Part shown: positions 9,663 through 18,553 of the stretch, one piece after another
Layout: the number at the start of each line of letters is the position of its first letter
Position numbering within the stretch: position 1 is the stretch's first letter
NCBI GenBank assembly: GCA_014360465.1
Contig: JACIXQ010000023.1
Span: 1-32,985, forward strand
Direction of reading: 5' to 3'
DNA length: 32,985 nucleotides
DNA from: a bacterium
GTDB taxonomy: Bacteria > Armatimonadota > JACIXR01
Translations under genes and position numbers: made by a program
The notes under the pieces: generated by a model
What the model was told of the DNA's origin: nothing
The model's input: the letters and a program-made list of their open reading frames with translations, nothing else
The model's database searches: none

Positions 9663-9917
9663 AGATTACCATTTTTCTCATTTTATAACTTTTCTTGGTC
9701 GTGACATTCGCTTGCTCTATATTGATTGTTGCAAAAGAAATGGACCCAACTCTGGTTGTGGAATCCCTGCTCGGCAAGGGGGAAGTTATAGCGAATCAGG
9801 GTTATTATGAATGCCTTATCGGTGATAAATAAAGCGCTTGAAATTGCCCCAGAAAATGTGGATATAATTAGTCTAAAACAAACTTTGATTGAGCAAAGCA
9901 AAGAAAGGAGAGATTGA
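9659..9917 (+). pseudogene. Decayed small secreted/lipoprotein-like gene with a TPR-like C-terminus
   Basis: ATGA overlap with the upstream stop. Frame: MKITIFLIL*LFLVVTFACSILIVAKEMDPTLVVESLLGKGEVIANQGYY, then +1 shift to NALSVINKALEIAPENVDIISLKQTLIEQSKERRD*. One in-frame TAA plus one frameshift. Confidence 0.6.
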
Positions 9918-9919
9918 CT

Positions 9920-10972
9920 ATGAGCAAATGGAAAGTTGGTGTCGTAGGACTTCAAAGAGGTAGAGTATTTATTGATGTATTCAACGCTCATCCAAAAACG
10001 GAGGTTGTGGCGATATGTGATATCAATGAGGAACTTCTTGAGAGTGTGGGGAAATCCCTTAATCTGGGAGATGGGCAGAAGTTCATATCCTTCGACGATT
10101 TTCTTACCAAGTCGCCCCTTGATATAGTCGTCATAGCCACTCCAATAGAGTTCCATACCGAGCAGACAATAAAATCGTTGGAAGCCGGCAAGGATGTTCT
10201 TTGCGAACAGACCGTGGCTTATACCGTTTCCGATTGCGAGAGAATAGTGGAAGCGGTGAAGAAAACGGGTAGGGTTTATATGATGGCGGAGAACTACATC
10301 TATTTTCATTATCTCCGAGAATGGAAGAACATAATTGATTCGGGCAAATTGGGGAAGATAGTTTATGCCGAGAACGAGTATCTTAACCCAATAGTCCCCT
10401 TATTGGTTGATGAGAAAACCGGTAAGTTCAGTTGGCGAGCGACGCGAGCTCCTATCTGGTATTGTGCCCACTCAATTGGTCCTTTGCTCCATCTTACGGG
10501 CGATAGAATCGTTAAGGCGATGGGAATTTTAAGCGATTTTCAGAGCTTCCCTCAATATAAGGAGTACATCGGCTTCGTTGATGCTGAAATCGCTATCTTC
10601 CAAACCCAAAAGGGAACGATAATAAAGGTCATAACAAGCAATGTAAGCCCTCGTGGACATCTAATCTATTACAGCTTATATGGAACGAATGGATATCTTG
10701 AGAGTCCCCGGAAGGGTGAAGAGGGATTGATGTTCATAAAAGGGGAAATGAATGCCCCAATTCCTTTCCCTTGTAAAACGGTTGATAGAGAAGGTATTGA
10801 GGGGCTTCCTGAGTTCTATATGATTGAGGATTTCCTTAAAGCTGTAGAGAGTAGAAGCCGACCTCCCATAGATGTGATAAGGGCAATGGATTTCACTGTT
10901 CCTGGGTTAATAGCACACGAATCAGCCCTATCGGGAGGGAAATGGCTTGATGTCCCCTTGTTTGAATGGTAA
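9920..10972 (+). CDS. Gfo/Idh/MocA family oxidoreductase (ORF track opens at TTG 9914; ATG 9920 preferred)
   Basis: KVGVVGLQRGRVFIDVFNAHPKTEVVAICDINEE; DIVVIATPIEFHTEQTIKSLEAGKDVLCEQ; SD aaaggaga upstream. Confidence 0.9.
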   Translation: MSKWKVGVVGLQRGRVFIDVFNAHPKTEVVAICDINEELLESVGKSLNLGDGQKFISFDDFLTKSPLDIVVIATPIEFHTEQTIKSLEAGKDVLCEQTVAYTVSDCERIVEAVKKTGRVYMMAENYIYFHYLREWKNIIDSGKLGKIVYAENEYLNPIVPLLVDEKTGKFSWRATRAPIWYCAHSIGPLLHLTGDRIVKAMGILSDFQSFPQYKEYIGFVDAEIAIFQTQKGTIIKVITSNVSPRGHLIYYSLYGTNGYLESPRKGEEGLMFIKGEMNAPIPFPCKTVDREGIEGLPEFYMIEDFLKAVESRSRPPIDVIRAMDFTVPGLIAHESALSGGKWLDVPLFEW

Positions 10973-10988
10973 ATGGAGGTGAACATAA

Positions 10989-12287
10989 ATGGCTAAGGAT
11001 TTGCTCGTTGGTGCCTATGAGTTGGATATAACCCCAAAAGTAGGCACATTGTTAGCGGGAGGCATATATCCCAGGGTATCAAAAGGAATTCATGACCCTT
11101 TGATGGCTAAGGCTATCGTTCTGGAAGCAGGGGGAACGAGGCTCGCCTATGTGATTCTTGATATCTGTGTTTTGACGAGGAGAGAAGGGGATAAAGCTGT
11201 TGAACTTTCAAGCCAGCTGACGGGTATTCCTTCCCAGAACATAATCTGGGCTACTTCCCATACCCACTCTGGACCTTACACGATGCCCTTCTTTGGCGCA
11301 ACGGAGGACGAGGTGGTAGATAAGGAGTGGCTTTCCGCTCTGCCCCATAAATTTGCTGAATGTGTTGCCGAAGCTGACAAAAGGAAGGTTCCTGCAAAAT
11401 GGTCTTTCATTAGGGGTTATAATTATATGCTTCCTTTGAACCGGAGACTCCGTTTTAAGGATGGACGAGAACTGAATAACTGGTTGATAGATAGAGGAGA
11501 GGATGTGCAATGCGTTGGAACGGCTGGACCAGTTGACCCCGAGATAGGGATTTTATCTTTTGAGGATTTGGAGGGAAATCTGATAGCTGTTCTGTTCAAT
11601 TTTTCCCTTCATTTGACGACCCATTTCGGAGAGGAATTCAGCGCTGATTATCCTGCCGTCGTCGCTCGGAGAATAAGGGAAAGGTTTGGCGAGCAAGTGA
11701 TCACCCTTTATATGCCGGGCGCTATGGGAGATACAAACACCTACAGAAGTATGGAGGAGACGGGGAATATGTTGGCGGATAGCATAATCCCCAAGCTTGA
11801 GATGAGAAAGCCGAGAGATGAGGCTCCTATTTTGGGAGCAATGAAAAACGAAATAACCGTTCCCTATCGCGATTTTTACCAAGACCAAGAGGAGAGGATA
11901 AAGGCTTCACAATGGCCGGAGGATGTTCAGGAAGTATTCCGAAAGGAGCTAGAGATTATGCGAAAGGAAGGTATAACGGAAGGGAGGACTATTGTCAGCG
12001 CATGGAGGATTGGGGAAGTAGCTTTTGCTGGATTACCCGGCGAATTGTTCGTGGAGTGGGGATTGAAGATAAAACAGGAGAGTCCTTTCCCTTGGACATT
12101 TCCTGTTGAGCTGTGTTGCGATTATCAGGGTTATCTCGTCACCGAGAAAGCTTGGGAAGCAGGGGGGTATGAAAGCCTGATTGCGAGAAGCGCCAAGCCA
12201 TCTCCACAGGGAGTAAAAATTATGGTTGACAAGGTAATGGAGATGCTTGTAGAACTTTCCCAGAACAATAATCTTACAAGGAGGTAG
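10989..12287 (+). CDS. Neutral/alkaline non-lysosomal ceramidase N-terminal-domain protein
   Basis: VGAYELDITPKVGTLLAGG, WATSHTHSGPYTMP, YMPGAMGDTNTY; SD ggaggtgaacata. Confidence 0.85.
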   Translation: MAKDLLVGAYELDITPKVGTLLAGGIYPRVSKGIHDPLMAKAIVLEAGGTRLAYVILDICVLTRREGDKAVELSSQLTGIPSQNIIWATSHTHSGPYTMPFFGATEDEVVDKEWLSALPHKFAECVAEADKRKVPAKWSFIRGYNYMLPLNRRLRFKDGRELNNWLIDRGEDVQCVGTAGPVDPEIGILSFEDLEGNLIAVLFNFSLHLTTHFGEEFSADYPAVVARRIRERFGEQVITLYMPGAMGDTNTYRSMEETGNMLADSIIPKLEMRKPRDEAPILGAMKNEITVPYRDFYQDQEERIKASQWPEDVQEVFRKELEIMRKEGITEGRTIVSAWRIGEVAFAGLPGELFVEWGLKIKQESPFPWTFPVELCCDYQGYLVTEKAWEAGGYESLIARSAKPSPQGVKIMVDKVMEMLVELSQNNNLTRR

Positions 12288-12294
12288 ATGCTTT

Positions 12295-14673
12295 ATGGAA
12301 AAAGTGATACTATTGCTGGGGGTAGTGGCATTGTTCTTAGCGGTTCCTTCAAACGCTGAGCTCACCCTTGCCACGAGGGGCAAGGCACAGATGCCAATAA
12401 TTCTCCAGCCTGGAGCGATTGAGCCAGAGCGTTACGCAGCGGAGGAACTCGCTAACCATCTCCAGCTCATCACTGGGGCTAAGTTTGAGATCAAGGAAAT
12501 AACAAGTGGGGAGGTACCCAAATCTGGCATAATAATCGGTCCTGGTGAACTCACGGAAAAACTTTTCCCTGAAGTTGTGGATTATCTCAATAAGCCGAGC
12601 TCCCCCTTCGGTGGCGAACAGTTGACGATAAGGACGAAGGGCAATTATCTTCTCCTTGCGGGAGGAAGACCAAGGGGCACCCTCTACGCAGTCTATCGCT
12701 TTTTGAGCCAACAATGTGGGGTTCGCTGGTGGGCACCCTGGGCTACTTCCATTCCCAAGAAGAGTACTTTGAGGATTGGTAATCTGAAGATAGAGGAGAA
12801 ACCCGCCTTTGAATATCGGGAGCCCTTCTGGTATCCCGCATTTGATGGCGATTGGGCAGCGAGAAATTATTACAATGGCAACTCTGCCCGCCTTACGGAA
12901 AAGCACGGAGGTAAGATAATCTACAAAGGATTTGTCCACACCTTTTACGCCCTCGTTCCACCTCAGGAATACTTCGATAAACATCCCGAATGGTTCAGCG
13001 AGATAAATGGCAAGCGCCAGTGGGAGTATGCCCAGCTTTGTTGCACGAATCCCGAGCTCAGGGATTTCCTCACTGAAAGGGTGAGGCAATGGCTGAAGGA
13101 ATCTCCTGAGGCTAACATCATATCCATATCCCAAAACGATTGGGTAGGAAACTGTCAATGCCCCAATTGCAAAGCATTAGACGAAAGGGAAGGAACGCCC
13201 GCTGCCTCCGTGTTGGATATGGTGAACGATATAGCAGGAAGATTGGAGAAAGAGTTCCCCAATGTAGCTTTTGACACCCTTGCCTACTGGTATACTCGCA
13301 AGCCGCCGAAGACCATCAAGCCCCGCCCTAATGTCATTGTTCGGCTCTGCTCAATTGAATGTAATTTTGCTCAACCACTTGAACACGAGAGCAACAAAGC
13401 TTTTGCAGACGATATAAGGGGTTGGTCCCAACTCACACGCAGGCTTTATATATGGGATTACACTACTGATTTCGTCAACTATGTCCAGCCACATCCCAAC
13501 TGGTTCTCCCTGGGACCCAACCTTCGCTTCTTCCATAAGCACGGTGTTTTGGGAGTATTTGAGCAGGGAGCCTACCAGTCCAATGCTGCGGAGTTCTCCG
13601 AGTTGAGGGCTTGGGTTCTTGCCCAGCTTCTCTGGAATCCTTACCAGGACGATAAAAAGCTCATAGATGAATTCCTGCGTGGATATTATGGCAAAGCTGC
13701 TCCTTATATTTGGAAGTATATGGAGCTTATGCACAACGCGGCGAAGGATTACTATCTTGGTTGCTTCACTCCTGCAAATGCTCCCTTCTTCAACTTTGAG
13801 ACCTTGAGCAAGGCAGAGAAGCTATGGCAGGAGGCAGAGAAGGCAGTGAAAGATGACCCGGAGATTTACTGGCGTGTTCGCCAAGCGCATATGCCTGTCT
13901 GGTACGCATTCCTCAACAACTGGGCTCGCTTGAGGATAGAATGTGCCAGGGCAGGAGCCGATTGGCCGCTTCCTCTCTCTCGCAAGCAATTGGCACAAGA
14001 ATGGCTTAAGGTCGTCACTGGAGAGGGACCAAAGGGATGGACACCTCTTACCCATGTTAACGAGGGTGGATTGACTCCTCAAAAATTCGTTGAATCCCTT
14101 GGAGAGGATGACCCCGAACTTGAGAAATTGCCCAGGCAGATTCCTAAGGAAGCCCCCCTGCCAAATGATATTCCAGGTTTGGACCCCAAGAAATGCATTG
14201 ATGTGCAGGATGACAAAATGTCAATAGCGGAGGAAGGAAGGCTCGGCTTCAGGAAAGTTGACCCCAAAGCATCCGATTATTTAACGGTGATGATGCCCGG
14301 CTGGCATCACGAATGGGCTTGCAGTGTTAGCTGGAAGAATTTGCCGAAGAAGGCGCAGAAGGGACGCTGGAAGGTTTACGCTGTGATAAGGGTTGAGAGA
14401 AAGCCCGATGTGGACCCCGAGAAGGAGGCAATTTGGGCTGGTGTTTATCATACGGGAAGGAAGGAGGGGTTGGCGGAGGTGCGAATCCCGATCAAGGAAA
14501 CGAGCGAGGAATATCGCTCCTATCTGATTGGGACGGTTGAGGCTTCCCCCGACCAATACATTTGGATAGCGCCAACGGCAGGGGGCCTGGAGGGACCAGT
14601 TCGTCTTTCCCCGGGCGAGGGCAATGTAAAGGCGTTATGGATTGATAGGATAATCCTCGTCCCAGCGGAATAA
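12295..14673 (+). CDS. DUF4838 domain-containing protein (glucuronidase-like N-terminal region)
   Basis: YAAEELANHLQLITGAKFEI, GGRPRGTLYAVYRFLSQQCGVRWWAPW, ISISQNDWVGNCQCPNCKALDEREG; SD aaggaggt. Confidence 0.85.
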   Translation: MEKVILLLGVVALFLAVPSNAELTLATRGKAQMPIILQPGAIEPERYAAEELANHLQLITGAKFEIKEITSGEVPKSGIIIGPGELTEKLFPEVVDYLNKPSSPFGGEQLTIRTKGNYLLLAGGRPRGTLYAVYRFLSQQCGVRWWAPWATSIPKKSTLRIGNLKIEEKPAFEYREPFWYPAFDGDWAARNYYNGNSARLTEKHGGKIIYKGFVHTFYALVPPQEYFDKHPEWFSEINGKRQWEYAQLCCTNPELRDFLTERVRQWLKESPEANIISISQNDWVGNCQCPNCKALDEREGTPAASVLDMVNDIAGRLEKEFPNVAFDTLAYWYTRKPPKTIKPRPNVIVRLCSIECNFAQPLEHESNKAFADDIRGWSQLTRRLYIWDYTTDFVNYVQPHPNWFSLGPNLRFFHKHGVLGVFEQGAYQSNAAEFSELRAWVLAQLLWNPYQDDKKLIDEFLRGYYGKAAPYIWKYMELMHNAAKDYYLGCFTPANAPFFNFETLSKAEKLWQEAEKAVKDDPEIYWRVRQAHMPVWYAFLNNWARLRIECARAGADWPLPLSRKQLAQEWLKVVTGEGPKGWTPLTHVNEGGLTPQKFVESLGEDDPELEKLPRQIPKEAPLPNDIPGLDPKKCIDVQDDKMSIAEEGRLGFRKVDPKASDYLTVMMPGWHHEWACSVSWKNLPKKAQKGRWKVYAVIRVERKPDVDPEKEAIWAGVYHTGRKEGLAEVRIPIKETSEEYRSYLIGTVEASPDQYIWIAPTAGGLEGPVRLSPGEGNVKALWIDRIILVPAE

Positions 14674-14691
14674 GGTAAAATCCTTTAAAAA

Positions 14692-14730
14692 GGGCGGACG
14701 GGATTTTATCCCGTCCGCCCCAGTTTTTTT
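14692..14730. terminator. Bidirectional Rho-independent terminator between convergent genes
   Basis: Perfect 13-bp stem gggcggacgggat/atcccgtccgccc (14692-14704, 14708-14720), 3-nt loop, then cagttttttt; tttaaaaa on the other side supplies a T-run for the - strand. Confidence 0.92.
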
Positions 14731-14756
14731 AAAACTCCCTCAAAATTAAGCGCCTT

Positions 14757-15809
14757 TTAGATATTTATGGGATATTTTCCCTTCTTCAGTGTTGTTTCTA
14801 TCATCGCTTTGTAATTTTCCAATGGCACATACTCGGTTATGCTGTTTGAGGAACCCAAACAGTAGCCACCTCCTGGGGCGATTTCCCTCAATAACCTCTT
14901 AACCTCTTCCTCTACTTCCTTCGGCGTTCCCCTGGATAGAGGGTAGTCCAGATTCAAACCCCCCAGCAGACAGAGCCTATCCCCATATTCTTCCTTAAGC
15001 TCCCTAATATCCATAGCCTTCGGCTCAATTGGATGTATAGCATTAACACCGCAATCTATAAGGTCATCGAGGATTTCCCATAGCTTTCCATCTGAGTGAT
15101 ATAGGTAGGGCACATCATATTTTTTGCAAATCTCACCGAACTTCTTATACCAAGGAAAGAGAAATTTTCTGTAAACGGAAGGAGAGAAGAAAGTGCCCTC
15201 TGTATAGGCGATATCGTCTGAAAGCCAGAGAGCGCCAAGGGAATCGCCACAGACCTCGGCGGCGATGTCTGTTATTTCGGTGAGGATTTCACCCACTTTA
15301 TTGAAAACCTTCTCAACCAGCTTTGGCTGGTCGTAAATGGAGATGGCAAGTGTTTCAAATCCCATCGCAAATGATGTCTCCTCAAAAATTCCTCCTGTTC
15401 CCGTAATTATCTTCATCCCTTCCGGCAAAGCCTTTTTAGCTTCCTCAAGCATTGAGTAATCTACTTCTTCTGGTTCGGGAAATTGGAAGAGCTCAAATTC
15501 CTCCTCGTTCGTAATCGCTCCTTTGTGCTCATCCACCCAAGCACGAGTCGCTTCCTTATCGTCGTAGAGGCTATAGGTAAAGTGAGCTTCGTGGCGGGGG
15601 CTGGGGAAGACATAGAGGGGCACGATGTGGATGAAATCGTAGCCTGCTTTCGCCCAGAATTCCACCCAATCTGCCCAGTTTCCTATGGGTCGTCCCAAGA
15701 AAGCAGAGGCAACCCGATAATCTATCCAGCCTTCTATTAGGGGAACTCTGTCGGGTTCCCCTTCAAGTCGCAGAGCCTTTTCCATTCGGTTGAAATCTGG
15801 CTTCACCAT
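14757..15809 (-). CDS. Uroporphyrinogen decarboxylase (URO-D)-family protein, likely methyltransferase-like
   Basis: NRMEKALRLEGEPDRVPLIEGWIDYRVASAFLGRP; PYLYHSDGKLWEILDDLIDCGVNAIHPIEPKAMDIRELKEEYGDRLCLLGGLN. Confidence 0.85.
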   Translation of the reverse strand: MVKPDFNRMEKALRLEGEPDRVPLIEGWIDYRVASAFLGRPIGNWADWVEFWAKAGYDFIHIVPLYVFPSPRHEAHFTYSLYDDKEATRAWVDEHKGAITNEEEFELFQFPEPEEVDYSMLEEAKKALPEGMKIITGTGGIFEETSFAMGFETLAISIYDQPKLVEKVFNKVGEILTEITDIAAEVCGDSLGALWLSDDIAYTEGTFFSPSVYRKFLFPWYKKFGEICKKYDVPYLYHSDGKLWEILDDLIDCGVNAIHPIEPKAMDIRELKEEYGDRLCLLGGLNLDYPLSRGTPKEVEEEVKRLLREIAPGGGYCLGSSNSITEYVPLENYKAMIETTLKKGKYPINI

Positions 15810-16861
15810 ACTCTTGTCACCTTCGCAAGACCCCTTGGTCGGTCAGGATTGAGATTGCGGGAAAGGGCAAGATAGAAGGCGAAAAGTTGACCCGCTATAA
15901 CGATTGGCACAGGCATAATGCACTCATCTCCTTCAAACGGAATTGGAATTGAGGTATTAGATAATTTCATTACTTCCTTTCCTTGGGAAAGGGAGATTAT
16001 CTCCGCTTTTCTCTTCCTCAGTTCCTTTGCAATTCCAAGAAGGTTGCTGTAAACCTTCCCAATTGGAGCGATAAGGAGGACAGGGAAACCTTGTTTCACC
16101 ACGGCGATTGGACCGTGCATAAAATCGACGGAGGAAAATCCATCGGCATCAACTATCGCCGTTTCCCTTATTTTCAGGGCTACCTCAAGGGCAATTGGAT
16201 AGAAAAATCCTCGCGATAGAACAGCCATAGCTTCTACATAGGTATAGCGGTTGACTATCTCACTAATCAATGGGGAGAGTGTGAGCATTTGTTCCGCCTG
16301 CTCGGGTATTGTTTCCAATTTTTTCAGCATCTCTTTATCATCTGCCCAATGAAAGGAGAGCATAGCGGTAGCCAACAAGCAAGTAGTGAATGTCTTAGTT
16401 GCTGCTACTGCTTCCTCTTTTCCCGAGCACGCAATTAAGGAAAAATGGGCTTCATTTTCAAGAGGCGAATTCTCCGTGTTGGTAATGGCACAGGTAAGGG
16501 CTCCTTGGTCTCTTGCTTTTTTGAGAAAATAGACTATATCCGGCGTTTGCCCCGATTGGGATATACCGATTACAAGTGTTTTATCGAGCTTCATTTTAGC
16601 ATCGTAAAAGGTATAAAGGGATGGAGTTGCTGAAGCTACAGGGATATGGTTTTCAAATTGGAGGAGGTATCTTGCATAAGTAGCCACATTATCAGAAGTG
16701 CCGCGTGCGGCGACTATAACGCATTCAGGTGCGAATCTTCTTATTTCATCTCCAATTCTCTTTGCTCTTTCCCATTGATTGGAAAGAGTATCCTTCAACC
16801 GTTGTGGTTGTTCTGTGATTTCCTGAAGCATTTTATAACTTTTTACCAAGTCTTCTCTCAA
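15803..16861 (-). CDS. SIS-domain protein, GlmS C-terminal/AgaS-like sugar isomerase (track start is TTG 16861; ATG 16831 is an alternative)
   Basis: ECVIVAARGTSDNVATYARYLLQ; LVIGISQSGQTPDIVYFLKKARDQGALTCAITN; EVALKIRETAIVDADGFSSVDFMHGPIAVV. Confidence 0.88.
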   Translation of the reverse strand: MREDLVKSYKMLQEITEQPQRLKDTLSNQWERAKRIGDEIRRFAPECVIVAARGTSDNVATYARYLLQFENHIPVASATPSLYTFYDAKMKLDKTLVIGISQSGQTPDIVYFLKKARDQGALTCAITNTENSPLENEAHFSLIACSGKEEAVAATKTFTTCLLATAMLSFHWADDKEMLKKLETIPEQAEQMLTLSPLISEIVNRYTYVEAMAVLSRGFFYPIALEVALKIRETAIVDADGFSSVDFMHGPIAVVKQGFPVLLIAPIGKVYSNLLGIAKELRKRKAEIISLSQGKEVMKLSNTSIPIPFEGDECIMPVPIVIAGQLFAFYLALSRNLNPDRPRGLAKVTRVW

Positions 16862-17141
16862 CTCCTTCGACCTTTGAACGCATAGACGATGGTTTGTCCC
16901 TTCTATCGTCTATCTTAAGGGTAGTGACGACCCTCTTACAACCCATCTTGAATGGTATCTCGTGGATACGGGCTACAGCTTCCCAGATTTCTTCAAGGCT
17001 ACCCTCAAAGACAGTGCCCATTGGCGTGAGCTGGTAATTCAAGCCCATTTCATCAAGGACCTTCACACAGTTGGCGACGAAGTCGCCGACGCTGGTTGAG
17101 CCAGTTCCTATAGGGTATATAGTGATTTCCGCTATAGGCAT
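16833..17141 (-). CDS. MTH1187/YkoF-like thiamine-binding family protein
   Basis: IAEITIYPIGTGSTSVGDFVANCVKVLDEMGLNYQLTPMGTVFEGSLEEIWEAVARIHE. Confidence 0.85.
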   Translation of the reverse strand: MPIAEITIYPIGTGSTSVGDFVANCVKVLDEMGLNYQLTPMGTVFEGSLEEIWEAVARIHEIPFKMGCKRVVTTLKIDDRRDKPSSMRSKVEGVERRLGKKL

Positions 17142-17156
17142 ATTAATTCACCTCGC

Positions 17157-17459
17157 TTAAATATAAGGGGCAATTATCTCTTCCGAAACTACCCTCAAAA
17201 TTTTAAAAAGGACCCAATATCTTCGTCTTGGTCCGCGATTGTAGTAAATCTGAAAGACATTGCCCTTGTCGTCCTCCACAATGTAATAGTCCTTGTGATG
17301 TCTCTGCCACCATCTTTTGCCAAAATCCAATTTTCTGCCCTGAAATTTGCATTTCACGATGTTGAAATGTCTTTTCCTCCAGATGAAAGAGGAAGGTGGA
17401 CCGGGTTTTTTCTCAAAGTTGACGGTTATCTCCTCAGAGACGAATATCTCCGTCCCCAT
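17157..17459 (-). CDS. Small protein, DUF6504-like
   Basis: FIWRKRHFNIVKCKFQGRKLDFGKRWWQRHHKDYYIVEDDKGNVFQIYYNRGPRRRYWVLFKI; ATG abuts the upstream TAG. Confidence 0.6.
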   Translation of the reverse strand: MGTEIFVSEEITVNFEKKPGPPSSFIWRKRHFNIVKCKFQGRKLDFGKRWWQRHHKDYYIVEDDKGNVFQIYYNRGPRRRYWVLFKILRVVSEEIIAPYI

Positions 17460-17972
17460 CTATCCTTCCGATGGAAGGGAGAGCTTATTGCCGTAGCGGT
17501 TGAGATGGGTTATTTCCTCAAGTGGTCGCTTGGGAGCTTGTTCTCCCGATGTGAGGGGAATGCCGATGGGGATGAGGGCGAAGAGGCGTTTTTCCTTGGG
17601 GATATTAAGGAGTTCCTTAACCTCTTCCTCCCGGGGAATCAGGGTTCCCTCTATCCAGCAGGAACCATAACCTAACGCGGTAGCTGCGAGGAGGATGTTC
17701 TCAACAGCTGCAGATGCATCCTCAACAGCCCAGCGAGTCTGGTCAACTATCACACCGATAGCAGCGCCAGTATCGAAGACGGGTTGGACTTCATTGAGCC
17801 GAAATAAAGTTGCTCTATCCGTAATTATGATGAATTCCCTGCGCTGTAGGTTGGAGCCTGAAGGGGCAAGCCTTCCAGCGTCAACTATTTTGAGCAAATC
17901 CTCAAGGGGAACGGAAGTATTCTGGAAGAGACGAACGCTTCTCCTTTTTCTGATTGCTTCAAACACATCCAT
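17460..17972 (-). CDS. Nitroreductase family protein (track ORF opens at 18083; ATG 17972 follows aaaaggagag)
   Basis: MDVFEAIRKRRSVRLFQNTSVPLEDLLKIVDAGRLAPSGSNLQRREFIIITD...AVENILLAATALGYGSCWIEG. Confidence 0.88.
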   Translation of the reverse strand: MDVFEAIRKRRSVRLFQNTSVPLEDLLKIVDAGRLAPSGSNLQRREFIIITDRATLFRLNEVQPVFDTGAAIGVIVDQTRWAVEDASAAVENILLAATALGYGSCWIEGTLIPREEEVKELLNIPKEKRLFALIPIGIPLTSGEQAPKRPLEEITHLNRYGNKLSLPSEG

Positions 17973-18553
17973 TAGCTTATCTCTCCTTTTAGTAATTTCT
18001 CGATTATAGTATAGTCTTACTAAAAAACTCAGACAAACTAAATTATATAAACAAGGTTTAAAACGAGCGTAGCGGAAGTGCAACTTTGAAAATCGCTTTT
18101 ATTCTTTTAGAGGTTTGGAGAAGGTGGAGAAAATTGTGGATAGCTTAGCGGTAAAGACAGATTCTTATGTTTGTGCTATATCTCTTCGGGTACTTTAATA
18201 TCTTAGCAAGGGGAACAAGCTGACATAATTATTGTTACATGAAAATTCCCCCTGGGAAAATAAAATCTGCTAACCGCGTCCATTGCAAAGATTATAAAGA
18301 ACACTATTGGATTAAATCACCGACAATTGTGAATACGGTGGGGTTTTTATGCCCCTTCCCCATTGAAGAAGTTTGGCTTCTTCAATGGCATCTGAAATAT
18401 GTTTAAGTGGGATAGGAAGGATTCCCTCCAGCATCATTAATTTTCTTTTTAAATAACACAGAGTGCGTGTAGACCCTATTATCTCATCAAATATTTCCCT
18501 AATATTCCTTATGACTCAAATTTGTATTACTGTCAAAAAACATTTTCGCTGTT

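Noticed and set aside
9683-10309. 208-aa - strand ORF
   Set aside because: Mostly antisense to the well-supported Gfo/Idh/MocA gene, no recognisable domain and no SD; shadow ORF.
12349-13158. 269-aa - strand ORF
   Set aside because: Fully antisense to the DUF4838 gene, which has clear motifs and an SD.
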